From positions 65,543 through 107,083 of the forward strand of contig JADMIL010000003.1 of the NCBI GenBank assembly GCA_015478645.1: a stretch of DNA of 41,541 bases, read 5' to 3'. The notes beneath the pieces are model-generated. The model did not search any database and was not told where the DNA came from. It saw nothing but the letters and a program-made list of their open reading frames with translations. This DNA comes from Candidatus Binataceae bacterium (GTDB lineage Bacteria > Desulfobacterota > Binatia > Binatales > Binataceae). Numbering within the stretch: the first letter of the stretch is position 1; every line of letters starts with the position of its first letter. Of the stretch, positions 24,638 to 32,560 are shown in pieces. The position numbers and the translations under genes were made by a program.

Positions 24638-25444
24638 ATGCCCGCATTGCTGTTTGAAGTCCGCAACCATATCGCCCGCCTGACGCTCAACCGCCCGCAG
24701 GTGCATAACTCGATGAACCCCGAACTGGTGGTCGAGCTGTCGGAAGCGTGGGAGCGGGTCAACGCCGACGACGAGATCCGCACCGTGATCGTCACCGGCG
24801 CGGGCGACAAGGCGTTTTGCGCCGGCGCCGATTTGGGCCGCCTGATTCCGCTGACCACCGGCGCGCGCCAGCCCGAGGATGAATGGGACCACAAGCTGGT
24901 CGCCAACAAGCGCTATATCGGGATGTCCCTGCTGCGCGAATACGACGTCTTCAAACCGATCATCGCGGCGGTCAACGGCTTCTGTATCGCGGGCGGGATG
25001 GAGCTGATGCAGGCGACCGATCTGCGCGTTGCCGCCGAGCATGCGAGCTTCGGCCTGCAGGAGGTGAAATGGGCGCTGATTCCGGCCGGCGGATCGTTGC
25101 CGCGCCTGCCGCGCCAGATGCCGTTTTGCAATGCGATGGAAATCCTGCTGACCGGCAATCGAATCAGCGCGGCTGAGGCGCTGCGCCTGGGCCTGATCAA
25201 TTACGTCGTGCCGGCCGCGCAGGTGATGGCGAAAGCGGAAGAGCTGGCCGCGACGATCGCGGCCAACGGCCCGCTCGCCGTGCGCAAGATCAAGGAGGCC
25301 GTGCTGCGCTGCGTCGGGCGTCCGCTGAGCGAAGGCTTCAAGATCGAAAACGAAATCGCGCGTGAGGTCTTTTCGTCGGAAGACGCCCGCGAGGGTCCCC
25401 GCGCCTTTATGGAAAAGCGCAAGCCGCATTACACCGGGCGTTAG
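24638..25444 (+). CDS. Enoyl-CoA hydratase/isomerase (crotonase)
   Basis: 268 residues. Hydrates or isomerises an enoyl-CoA in beta-oxidation-type pathways. Blocks: L-T-L-N-R-P-Q-V-H-N-S-M-N, the oxyanion segment K-A-F-C-A-G-A-D-L, A-V-N-G-F-C-I-A-G-G-M-E-L-M with the first catalytic Glu, and F-G-L-Q-E-V-K-W-A-L-I-P-A-G-G with the second Glu. Both acids of classical enoyl-CoA hydratase are therefore present. The insertion T-T-G-A-R-Q-P-E-D-E-W-D after the oxyanion loop is common in steroid and aromatic catabolic crotonases. It diverges from the nitronate monooxygenase with a 199-base gap and precedes the rhodanese gene. Confidence 0.93.
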   Translation: MPALLFEVRNHIARLTLNRPQVHNSMNPELVVELSEAWERVNADDEIRTVIVTGAGDKAFCAGADLGRLIPLTTGARQPEDEWDHKLVANKRYIGMSLLREYDVFKPIIAAVNGFCIAGGMELMQATDLRVAAEHASFGLQEVKWALIPAGGSLPRLPRQMPFCNAMEILLTGNRISAAEALRLGLINYVVPAAQVMAKAEELAATIAANGPLAVRKIKEAVLRCVGRPLSEGFKIENEIAREVFSSEDAREGPRAFMEKRKPHYTGR

Positions 25445-25486
25445 AGATACCGAGCATGGGGCGCGCCGGCAGGCGACGTTCGAAGC

Positions 25487-25540
25487 GGGCGAAGCGGGCA
25501 TCGGATGCGGGCGAGTCCGCGCAGCCGCGGTTTTAATAAA
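25487..25540 (+). repeat. Leader-type repeat, copy C (abuts the rhodanese ribosome site)
   Basis: Plus-strand copy of the element at 22996-23090, here pointing at the rhodanese gene: GGGCGAAGCGGGCATCGG, ATGCGGGCGAGTCCGCGCAG, CCGCGGTTTTAATAAA, then GGAGATTTACG and the ATG. It has a perfect CCGCG-CAGC-CGCGG hairpin followed by TTTT, and the overlapping palindrome GCGG-GCGAGT-CCGC. Confidence 0.8.
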
Positions 25541-25551
25541 GGAGATTTACG

Positions 25552-25968
25552 ATGGGTGCGAAAATCACCAGAGGCATCAAGCAGATGGTCGCCGAAGCCA
25601 ATGCCGAAATCGAAACGATCTCGGCGCAGCAAGCGATCAAGCTCAAGGACGATCCCAACGCCGTGATCGTCGACCTGCGCGATATCCGCGAGCTGACGCG
25701 CGACGGCCGCGTGCCCGGCGCGTTCCATGCGCCACGCGGGATGCTCGAGTTCTGGGTCGATCCTGAAAGCCCCTACTACAAAGAGATCTTCGGCTCGGGC
25801 AAGAAGTTTGTCTTCTTCTGCGCGGGCGGGATGCGCTCGGCGCTGGCCGCACAAACCGTGCAGCGGATGGGCCTCGCGCCGGTATGCCATATCGAGGGCG
25901 GATTCCGCGCGTGGAAGGAAGCCGGTGGTCCGGTCGAAGCGCCGCCGGCCGACGCCGCGAAAAAATAA
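25552..25968 (+). CDS. Single-domain rhodanese-like protein
   Basis: 138 residues; GGAG 7 bases before the ATG. Rhodanese domain about 20-125: V-I-V-D-L-R-D-I-R-E-L, G-R-V-P-G-A-F-H-A-P-R-G, then the active loop C90-A-G-G-M-R-S with its Cys at the end of a F-V-F-F strand, and G-G-F-R-A-W-K. The family transfers sulfur, or in some cases only binds partners. A short N-terminal helix (K-I-T-R-G-I-K-Q-M-V-A-E-A-N-A) and an Ala/Pro/Lys tail frame the domain. It follows the crotonase by 107 bases, most of which is the repeat copy C. Its role in the catabolic cluster is unclear. Confidence 0.9.
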   Translation: MGAKITRGIKQMVAEANAEIETISAQQAIKLKDDPNAVIVDLRDIRELTRDGRVPGAFHAPRGMLEFWVDPESPYYKEIFGSGKKFVFFCAGGMRSALAAQTVQRMGLAPVCHIEGGFRAWKEAGGPVEAPPADAAKK

Positions 25969-26010
25969 TCCGCACACCGATCACGCGGCGCGCGCCAGTC
26001 GCGCGGCGGT

Positions 26011-26622
26011 TCAGTGCCTGGGCGCCGGAACCTCGAGCTGACGGCGCAGCGTATCAAGGAAGCGGCGCGCCACGGTCTCGGGCGAGTCGCCGCCCGAATG
26101 GAACCAGACCTGCGACCAGTTGAGCGCGCCGAACAGCAGCAGACGCAGGTAGTGGCGATCGATCTCGGGCGGCAGCGCAAGGTCGTCGATCAAGCGGCGG
26201 AAGCGCGACTCGTAGTCGCGGCGCAAATCGCGGATGCGCGGGCCGACCGCGCCCGCCTCCTGCGGCAGCGTGCGGATCATCACCTGGGTATAGTCGCGAT
26301 GCGCGATGAGAACGCGCAGATGGGCCGCCGAAGCCGCCTCGAGCCGCGCCCACGGATCGCTCTCCAGGGCGACCGCCGCGTCGACTGCGTCGGCCACGCG
26401 CCGCTCGCCCTCTTCATAGACCGCGAGCAGCATCTCTTCCTTGGAATCGAAGTGGTAGTAAATCGACCCCGAGAGCATCCCAACGGCTTTGGCGATATCG
26501 CGCATCGAGGTGGCATGGAAACCGCGCTCGCGGAAAAGGCGCGCCGCCGCATCGAGTAACTGAACGCGGCGGTTATCCTGGCGCGGAGCGCGGATCGGAG
26601 TGGCGGTCGAACTCGCGGGCAT
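26011..26622 (-). CDS. TetR-family transcriptional regulator (KstR2-like)
   Basis: 203 residues. The N-terminal HTH runs about 20-65: R-V-Q-L-L-D-A-A-A-R-L-F-R-E-R-G-F, M-R-D-I-A-K-A-V-G, G-S-I-Y-Y-H-F-D-S-K-E-E-M-L. This matches the acyl-CoA-responsive group that includes KstR2. The C-terminal ligand domain has R-V-L-I-A-H-R-D-Y and N-W-S-Q-V-W-F. It lies 121 bases downstream of the diiron oxidase on the same strand and is convergent with the rhodanese. A likely binding site is the palindrome at 27825-27846, between the diiron oxidase and alpha/beta hydrolase genes. AGGAG is 14-15 bases before the ATG, a little far. Confidence 0.9.
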   Translation of the reverse strand: MPASSTATPIRAPRQDNRRVQLLDAAARLFRERGFHATSMRDIAKAVGMLSGSIYYHFDSKEEMLLAVYEEGERRVADAVDAAVALESDPWARLEAASAAHLRVLIAHRDYTQVMIRTLPQEAGAVGPRIRDLRRDYESRFRRLIDDLALPPEIDRHYLRLLLFGALNWSQVWFHSGGDSPETVARRFLDTLRRQLEVPAPRH

Positions 26623-26684
26623 CGGTGGGTCAGCTTCTCCTGCGGCGCGCTATTCGCGTTTCATTTTCCACAGGTGTCACTCGC

Positions 26685-26721
26685 GTGCGAGGCGCCGATC
26701 ATCGATGACGACGCCTCGCAC
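26685..26721 (-). terminator. Hairpin after the diiron oxidase gene
   Basis: A perfect 10-bp stem (GTGCGAGGCG with CGCCTCGCAC) and a 17-base loop that itself holds the palindrome TCATCGATGA. It lies just after the oxidase stop, before the TetR gene. No T-run follows, so it may be an attenuator, an operator or an mRNA end. Confidence 0.4.
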
Positions 26722-26743
26722 ACTGGTCGGAATACGGCCAGCT

Positions 26744-27757
26744 TCAGTTGGCGAGCTGGCTCTCGAGATTGGCGGTGCGTCCGTCGATCGACGGGTCGAT
26801 GCCGAGCTTGCGCAGGTTGGCCGCCGTGCGCTCGGTCATCATGCCGACCTTTTTCATGTTCGAGACCACCTGCGTGTACATCTCGCGCCGGAAGATCTGG
26901 CGGAAGTAAATGTAGTCGCTGCTCTTGGCGCTCTCGACGCGAAGCTTCTTGATCTCGTCGATTTCCGACGCGTTGAAGCCGACCTTCTCGAACGCCTCGC
27001 GCGGGAACTGGCCGCGCAGCACCAGCCGGCACGCTTCGGCGGTAAAATCCTCGAGCTCGTTCATGTCGCTCGGGCTCAGGCTGGCGATCATGTCGGGCAG
27101 GCCAATCACCGAAAAGCCCATGTGGCGCGACTCGTCGAGCAGGATCCGCTTGCTGATGCTCTTGAGCAGGGGATCCTGCGAGGTCTCGGCGAGCATCCGG
27201 AACAGCCCGACCGCAAAGGTCTCGGCGACCAACTGCAGGCCCGCGGTCTTGATGAACCATTTGCCCTGGCCGAGCAGGTAGTCGAACAAATGCTGGATAT
27301 TGGCGCTCATCGGGTAGATACGGCCGCCGCACTTTTCGGTCAGGTAGCGGCTCAGCACCTCGGCGTGGCGCGCTTCGTCGACGACCTGTGTCGCCTGGAA
27401 AAATTTCGCGTCGTTGGTTGGCACCATGTCGACGAGCTGGCTGCAGGCGAGCATCGCGCCCTCTTCACCATGCAGCAACTGCGACAGCCGCCAGCATGAA
27501 AATTCGACGTTGAGCTCGCGCTTTTTCGCCGCGTCGAGCTTCTCGTACAGCGGACTGCCGAAGCCGTCGATCAGGCCGTCGGCGAAAATCCCCTGGTCGA
27601 GGTCGACCGGCTGCGTCCAGTCGATGTCGCGCGAGACGTTCCACTGGTCGCGCTTGGCATTCTCGTACAGCCGGCGCATATCGGGCGCCTGCACGGAATA
27701 GTCGCGCTGGTAGAGGGTTTCGAATTCGCTTTGTACCCGATGCTCGGTTTCAACCAT
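26744..27757 (-). CDS. Ferritin-like diiron oxidase/oxygenase
   Basis: 337 residues; AGGAGG 5 bases before the ATG. The metal site of a carboxylate-bridged diiron protein is visible in order: E98/E99 (H-G-E-E-G-A), E128-A-R-H131, E179 (V-A-E-T-F), and E209-S-R-H212. That is the two-ExxH pattern of ribonucleotide reductase R2-like and AurF-like oxygenases. The protein lacks obvious partner domains. In related bacteria such proteins stand near acyl-CoA or steroid genes, but I know no assigned reaction. It diverges from the alpha/beta hydrolase with a 196-base gap that contains a KstR2-like operator. The TetR gene follows it on the same strand. Confidence 0.85.
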   Translation of the reverse strand: MVETEHRVQSEFETLYQRDYSVQAPDMRRLYENAKRDQWNVSRDIDWTQPVDLDQGIFADGLIDGFGSPLYEKLDAAKKRELNVEFSCWRLSQLLHGEEGAMLACSQLVDMVPTNDAKFFQATQVVDEARHAEVLSRYLTEKCGGRIYPMSANIQHLFDYLLGQGKWFIKTAGLQLVAETFAVGLFRMLAETSQDPLLKSISKRILLDESRHMGFSVIGLPDMIASLSPSDMNELEDFTAEACRLVLRGQFPREAFEKVGFNASEIDEIKKLRVESAKSSDYIYFRQIFRREMYTQVVSNMKKVGMMTERTAANLRKLGIDPSIDGRTANLESQLAN

Positions 27758-27824
27758 TGAAGCCTCCTGAGATTAAGTTCAGTACCGTTGGCTTGCGGGA
27801 TTGGCCGCCGCCGCGTTCCGGTCT

Positions 27825-27846
27825 AAAACAAACGCTTGCTTGTTTT
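27825..27846. promoter_or_regulatory. Palindromic operator between the diiron oxidase and hydrolase genes
   Basis: Inverted arms AAAACAA and TTGTTTT separated by 8 bases, with inner C/G also paired. The inner 14 bases AACAAACGCTTGCT fit the KstR2 site AnCAAGnnCTTGnT (as I recall it) except at one position. It is a small AT-rich island in GC-rich DNA, placed for control of both divergent genes, and a KstR2-like TetR gene is next in the operon. Confidence 0.6.
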
Positions 27847-27953
27847 ATATGGAGACTCGTCGAAGTTGTCAAGCGCTCGGTTTTGGTCGCGCGCGCGATC
27901 GATTATGCTGCGTTCGCGACGAGACGCCCGAACCGATAGCCGAGGGGACACCG

Positions 27954-29039
27954 ATGGCACATGACGAAGGATACGCCGCGACGGTCGCCACGATCGATCG
28001 CGAGGTTGCGGAATTTATTCGCGCCTTCGAGGCTCTGCAGGAGAACCTGCGCTTCGGCGCGGTGGCCGATAGCCAGGCCACGCTGGTCGCGGCGGCGGGC
28101 GGCACCTTCCGCCGGATCGAACGCGAATTCATCCCGACCGTGCCGCCGCCCGATCAGGCGGAGTTCCACGCGCGCTTCTCGGCCGCGCTGACCGAACTGG
28201 GCAAGGCCTGCAATCTCTTCATGACCGCGCCGAGCCGCGACTGGACGGTGGCGTTTCTCTACAGCCGCCGCGCCTTCTGCACGGGGCTCTACGCGCTCTA
28301 TGAGTTGCGCGCGAGCCTGCCGCAAATCGACGCGAACTTTTTAATGGCCGGTGCGGAGGCGCCGGTAGCGCCGAAAGTGGCGGGGGATGGCGCGCCGACC
28401 GGCTTTATCCAGCGCAAGCGCAACGACGCCCGCTCGGACTATACGCTCTACATTCCGGAGGATTATTCGCCTGCGCGGCCGCTAGGGCTGATCGTCGCGC
28501 TGCACGGCGGCTACGGGCAGGGCTCCGAATACATCTGGACGTGGCTCCGTCCGGCGCGCAGCCGCGGCTACGCCATCCTGTCGCCCAAGTCGCTCGGCAA
28601 CACATGGGAGATGGAGACCCGCAGCGCCGACTCGCAGTCGGTGCTCGCGATGCTCGACGAGGTTGGGCGCGAATACGCGATCGATCCGGCGCGCGTCTAC
28701 CTGAGCGGACTCTCCGACGGCGGCATCTTCACCTATATACTCGGCCTCGCGCATCACGAATTGTTTCGCGGGATCGCGCCGGTGGCCGGCGCGCTGCATC
28801 TAGCGGTCGATCCGATGCTGCGTGAGGGGCACGGCAAGGACACGCCGATCTTCGTCGTCCACGGCGTCCACGACTATATTTTTCCGGTGACGTTCACGCG
28901 GCAGACCTGCCAATTGCTGACGCAACTCGGCTACAACGTGACGTACGAGGAGTTGCCCGACTGGGGCCACGCCCTGCCCTACTCGATTAACGAGCGCCTG
29001 GTCGCGCCGTGGTTCGATACGTTACCGGCGAAGAGTTGA
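27954..29039 (+). CDS. Alpha/beta hydrolase (esterase/PHB-depolymerase-like) with N-terminal helical domain
   Basis: 361 residues from ATG 27954, which has GAGGGG 6 bases upstream; the frame is open upstream without good sequence. Residues 1-130 are a helical region I cannot place. Residues 150-350 are the hydrolase: oxyanion loop L-H-G-G-Y-G (183-188), nucleophile S254 in G-L-S-D-G-G, D307 in H-G-V-H-D-Y, H339 in D-W-G-H-A. This is the pattern of small esterases and phospholipase/carboxylesterase proteins. No signal peptide, so probably cytosolic. It may hydrolyse an ester or thioester in the same pathway as the divergent diiron oxidase (inference from the shared operator-like site). Confidence 0.85.
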   Translation: MAHDEGYAATVATIDREVAEFIRAFEALQENLRFGAVADSQATLVAAAGGTFRRIEREFIPTVPPPDQAEFHARFSAALTELGKACNLFMTAPSRDWTVAFLYSRRAFCTGLYALYELRASLPQIDANFLMAGAEAPVAPKVAGDGAPTGFIQRKRNDARSDYTLYIPEDYSPARPLGLIVALHGGYGQGSEYIWTWLRPARSRGYAILSPKSLGNTWEMETRSADSQSVLAMLDEVGREYAIDPARVYLSGLSDGGIFTYILGLAHHELFRGIAPVAGALHLAVDPMLREGHGKDTPIFVVHGVHDYIFPVTFTRQTCQLLTQLGYNVTYEELPDWGHALPYSINERLVAPWFDTLPAKS

Positions 29040-29115
29040 TCGCGGATCGATTTATCGTCCGCACCAAAAAAACGGAGTGGGCGAACGCCCGGCCGATACC
29101 TTTGATGATGAGAGG

Positions 29116-29143
29116 AAGGGGGCTGGCGAACGCCAGCCCCCTT
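29116..29143. terminator. Terminator between convergent hydrolase and DUF1329 genes
   Basis: A perfect 13-bp stem AAGGGGGCTGGCG/CGCCAGCCCCCTT with a two-base loop. It lies about 75 bases after the hydrolase stop and about 170 after the DUF1329 stop, so it can serve both strands. Confidence 0.75.
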
Positions 29144-29312
29144 TGGTTCAACTACTCGCGAATTCGATCGGCGCTAACCGACCTTACGCGTGGTCGAGCG
29201 CTTCGTCAGGCGCCGTGGCGGAGTAACTTGCCGCCCATCGGACAACATATCCCCCGCCATTCATCCGATCTGCCGATAGCAGCGGCACCTTGCATCCGGG
29301 CGGGAAACGGGA

Positions 29313-30683
29313 TTATCGCATAATCTCTGACAGGCCGCTGGGTGTTGCGTACCTGTCATAGTCCTGGTACTCCTTTGGCGCATTACTATTAACAAAATAA
29401 CCCTCGCCTTTCTCGTTGAGTCCGGTAATTACCGTCAGGTGGTCGTTCTGGATGTCCCACATCGTAAAAAATCCGTCGAGTCCGGGAGCGCGTCCACCTG
29501 GTACTCCTGGAACTATAGCCGCGTCCGGAACAGCTAAAAGAGCGACTTTCCAAAGTTTCATGTTGCTATCGTAAAGGTCGTCCCAGAGGCCTGTATGGTA
29601 GTAACTGTCGATATACAGTATCCGTTTACCATAGCAGTAGCCTGCGCGTTCAGAAGGGACCCGCTGGATATTAAGTACATCGACATCACGAACTTGCCAC
29701 TGTCCCATGGATGGCGGTGGAAACATTAGCGGTTGGTAAAAGTTTTTAGGAAACTGGTTGCCCACTTCTAAATAATTATAAGCGCCGGTCAATCCGATTA
29801 TTTTCTTGTGTGCCAAGTACTGGGCGTTAAAAAAAGCAATTCCACCATTGAACCCTGATACTTGAGCATCATCCTGTGCTAAATCACTACCAAGCAATGG
29901 CGAACAGCGGGCGGTGGATGACAAGCGCAGTGAGCGTCGCAGAGACGGGACAAAAACATATTCGTCCTGCCATTTCTGATTATCTTTATAGAAGAGTGTG
30001 AGTTGCGCGGTATATTTGGCCTGTTCCGGCGCCTCAACCATTAGCCATTCGGTATACCACACGTCATTTCCTTCAAATACCGGCACACCGGGATCCGTAT
30101 TATAGCCTTCCTGGCGATAGACGATGTCGATTGATTCGCAGGACATGTTGTCATAGCGATCAGAAATGCAGTCCCTGACGGGATGTTTAAAATCCGTAAC
30201 GTTCAAATGCGGCCGGTATGAATACCATAGATTTGCCAAAACCTTATAGCCCTTGTCGGGCTCCTCCGGGTCTGGAAAGGGCAGCCCTCCAAAATAATTA
30301 AGCACGTCCATATGTCCATTTGGCAAGTGAACCACGCGCACCTGGCTGCCGTATTTTTCACTAGCCGCCACATAGGTTGGGGGTTCCGGTACATTCACGG
30401 TCGGACCTATTTCGATTGTGGCATCCGCAGGCAACTTCCAGAGAAATTGACCGGCAAACATATCAGCCAAGCCTTCCGGCATGAACTGCTTATACTGCTG
30501 CCAGTTCTGGGTGGTAATTTTGGTGCCGACCGGAATAGTGTCTTCGGAAGGCGCAGCCTGCGCCAACAAGGAAGACGGGATAAGGATTCCTGCTATAGCA
30601 GCAATCGCAACCCATAAAGTGATGAATGCCGCCCCTTGAAATATACTGTTCACGGAAAGAGGAACGTATAACCGCCGATTCAT
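29313..30683 (-). CDS. Second DUF1329 protein, unusually AT-rich
   Basis: 456 residues with a long N-terminal signal region (hydrophobic core I-T-L-W-V-A-I-A-A-I-A-G-I-L-I, cut after L-L-A-Q-A). Same family landmarks as the protein at 15218: N-W-Q-Q-Y-K-Q-F-M-P-E-G, A-S-E-K-Y-G, G-Y-K-V-L-A-N-L-W-Y, R-R-S-L-R-L-S-S-T-A-R-C-S-P-L-L-G-S-D, G-Y-C-Y-G-K-R and W-D-I-Q-N-D-H. In the first third roughly half the residues match by eye. The DNA differs from all neighbours: sampled 60-base lines are 43-53 % GC, with A/T-ending codons, against well over 60 % around it. No MMPL or YCF48 gene is beside it. I read it as a laterally acquired orphan. AAAGAGGT precedes the ATG by 8 bases. Confidence 0.92.
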   Translation of the reverse strand: MNRRLYVPLSVNSIFQGAAFITLWVAIAAIAGILIPSSLLAQAAPSEDTIPVGTKITTQNWQQYKQFMPEGLADMFAGQFLWKLPADATIEIGPTVNVPEPPTYVAASEKYGSQVRVVHLPNGHMDVLNYFGGLPFPDPEEPDKGYKVLANLWYSYRPHLNVTDFKHPVRDCISDRYDNMSCESIDIVYRQEGYNTDPGVPVFEGNDVWYTEWLMVEAPEQAKYTAQLTLFYKDNQKWQDEYVFVPSLRRSLRLSSTARCSPLLGSDLAQDDAQVSGFNGGIAFFNAQYLAHKKIIGLTGAYNYLEVGNQFPKNFYQPLMFPPPSMGQWQVRDVDVLNIQRVPSERAGYCYGKRILYIDSYYHTGLWDDLYDSNMKLWKVALLAVPDAAIVPGVPGGRAPGLDGFFTMWDIQNDHLTVITGLNEKGEGYFVNSNAPKEYQDYDRYATPSGLSEIMR

Positions 30684-30745
30684 CTGAATTACCTCTTTAG
30701 ATGACCATTACACGTCGGCCATTCGGCCGAAATTGTGGGCTGTAG

Positions 30746-30782
30746 CCGCATCCGGGGGAAGACCTGCTTCCCCCGGATGCGG
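30746..30782. terminator. Perfect 16-bp hairpin between the amidohydrolase and second DUF1329 gene
   Basis: Arms CCGCATCCGGGGGAAG and its exact complement, loop of five bases. It lies 57 bases after the amidohydrolase stop (minus strand) but has no T-run on that strand; the plus-strand side has ATGTTTTG. It probably ends the amidohydrolase transcript, or protects its 3' end. Confidence 0.5.
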
Positions 30783-30838
30783 ATGTTTTGCGTGAATAAG
30801 CCTTTATCGGCGAGAGCTTTGGTGAACTACGCAGTTCG

Positions 30839-32560
30839 CTAGGCGGGACCGCCGTGGCGCAGCAGGCGTCCGGGATGCGCACCGGTTTCCTTGCCGTTTT
30901 CCATGATCACTTCGCCGTTGACCATCACCGACTGATAGCCTTCGGCGCGCTGCACACGGCGCCATTCACCGCCCGGGAAATCGTGAACGATTTCCATCGG
31001 CAGGATCTTGAGGTTCTCCAAGTCGTAAACCACGACGTCGGCCGCCGCGCCTTCGACCAAGGTTCCCCGGTTCTTGAATCCAGCGCACATCGCAGGCTGC
31101 GCGCTCAGACGGAAATGCGCCTCTTCCAGCGACAAGATCGGATTCTCGCGCACGCACTTGATCAGCGCTTCGGTCGGATAGCGCCCGCCAGTGAAGAACT
31201 TGGTGTGCGCACCGCCGTCCGAGACGCCGAAGATCGGCTGCGATTCGGAATGAATCATCTCGGCCATGTTCTTGACGTTCATGTTGGTCGGCGGGGTGTA
31301 GAAGTCGGTGTTCAGGCCGTCGGCCGTTGCGATGTCGAGCATCGTATCGACGACGTGCTTGCCCTCTTCCTTCGCGATCTCGCCGATCGTCCGGTTCTCG
31401 TACTTCTTCAAGTCCTCGCGCTTGCATTCAAGCACGATGATCTCGTCGATCTTGTTGGTGATGAGTCCGGTCTGCACGACCTTGCGCAGCTCGGGCCGGC
31501 GCTCGGGATCGGACATCTTCATGAGGCGGTCTTCGATCGGGCCGGTGGTGACGTCACGCCAGGCCGGCATATCGTCCCACAGGTTCCAGTCCTTCAAGGA
31601 GAAGGCGAAGTTCAATTCGAGCGTCACGCTCTGGCCGAGCACGCGGATACCGCGCTTGGCGCAGCTCTCGAGCCACTTCAATTGCCGCTTGTAACGCTCG
31701 GGATACATGTCGTTCACGGCGATCGCGTTGTAGAGAATCGGACGGCCCGCCGCCAGCGCCAGTTCCTCGTAATGCTTCTCGGCATGGTCCTGTCCGTCGC
31801 CCTCGTACTTGCTGGAATCCGGCACGTACGACATCTGGATGAAGCCTTCGTTGCGCTCGCCGAGGACCCCCGCCATTTCCAGCGCGGTCTCGTCGTGCAT
31901 CAGATCGGTGACCATCGGGGTGCCGTCGTAATCGGCCTGCACGCTATTCTTGCCGAAACGCTGCGCCGACCATCCGCAGGCGCCTTTGTCCATCGCCTCG
32001 TTGACGATGCGCTTCATCTCGTTGGTCTCGGCTACGGTCGGCATACGGCCCGACTTCGCGTCCTCGAGTCCCATCGCCCACACCATCACCGGCGCCATCG
32101 GTACAAACGGGAGCATGTTGACGCCCTTGGGATGGCGGTCAACGCTGTCGAGAAACTCCGGATATGTAACCCAGTCCCACGGCAGACCCGCCTTCATCGA
32201 AGCGTAAGGAATCGCCTCGGTGCGGGTCATCGTGAGCATCGCGCGTTCGCGGAAATCGGGCTTGACCGGCGCGAAGCCGAAGCCGCAATTGCCGATGACG
32301 AGCGAGGTCACGCCGTGCCAGCTCGAAATCGAGCAGTAGGGATCCCAGAAAAGCTGGGCGTCGTAATGGGTGTGCAGGTCGACGAAGCCGGGCGCGACAA
32401 TCTTCCCGGTGGCGTCGATCACCTTTTTACCGCTGCTGGCTTTGAGCTTGCCAATTTTGGCAATCTTGCCGTCCTTGATCCCGACATCGGCCTGATAGCG
32501 CGGCAGGCGAGTGCCGTCCACGACCATGCCACCCCTGATGACAACGTCGAATTCCGCCAT
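30839..32560 (-). CDS. D-aminoacylase/N-acyl-D-amino-acid deacylase family amidohydrolase
   Basis: 573 residues; GGAGGG 6 bases before the ATG. The composite beta domain and TIM barrel of the amidohydrolase superfamily are clear: I-K-D-G-K-I-A-K-I-G, then A-P-G-F-V-D-L-H63-T-H65-Y-D, and C92 in G-N-C-G-F-G-F-A-P, which matches the zinc-binding Cys of D-aminoacylase. Later S-D-G-G-A-H carries the catalytic Asp, and the C-terminus returns to the beta domain (A-D-V-V-V-Y-D and V-M-V-N-G-E-V-I). Members cleave N-acyl-D-amino acids or related amides; in this large subgroup substrates are mostly unknown. It is a single gene facing away from a TetR gene, with a 531-base gap holding an 18-bp palindrome. 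Confidence 0.92.
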   Translation of the reverse strand: MAEFDVVIRGGMVVDGTRLPRYQADVGIKDGKIAKIGKLKASSGKKVIDATGKIVAPGFVDLHTHYDAQLFWDPYCSISSWHGVTSLVIGNCGFGFAPVKPDFRERAMLTMTRTEAIPYASMKAGLPWDWVTYPEFLDSVDRHPKGVNMLPFVPMAPVMVWAMGLEDAKSGRMPTVAETNEMKRIVNEAMDKGACGWSAQRFGKNSVQADYDGTPMVTDLMHDETALEMAGVLGERNEGFIQMSYVPDSSKYEGDGQDHAEKHYEELALAAGRPILYNAIAVNDMYPERYKRQLKWLESCAKRGIRVLGQSVTLELNFAFSLKDWNLWDDMPAWRDVTTGPIEDRLMKMSDPERRPELRKVVQTGLITNKIDEIIVLECKREDLKKYENRTIGEIAKEEGKHVVDTMLDIATADGLNTDFYTPPTNMNVKNMAEMIHSESQPIFGVSDGGAHTKFFTGGRYPTEALIKCVRENPILSLEEAHFRLSAQPAMCAGFKNRGTLVEGAAADVVVYDLENLKILPMEIVHDFPGGEWRRVQRAEGYQSVMVNGEVIMENGKETGAHPGRLLRHGGPA

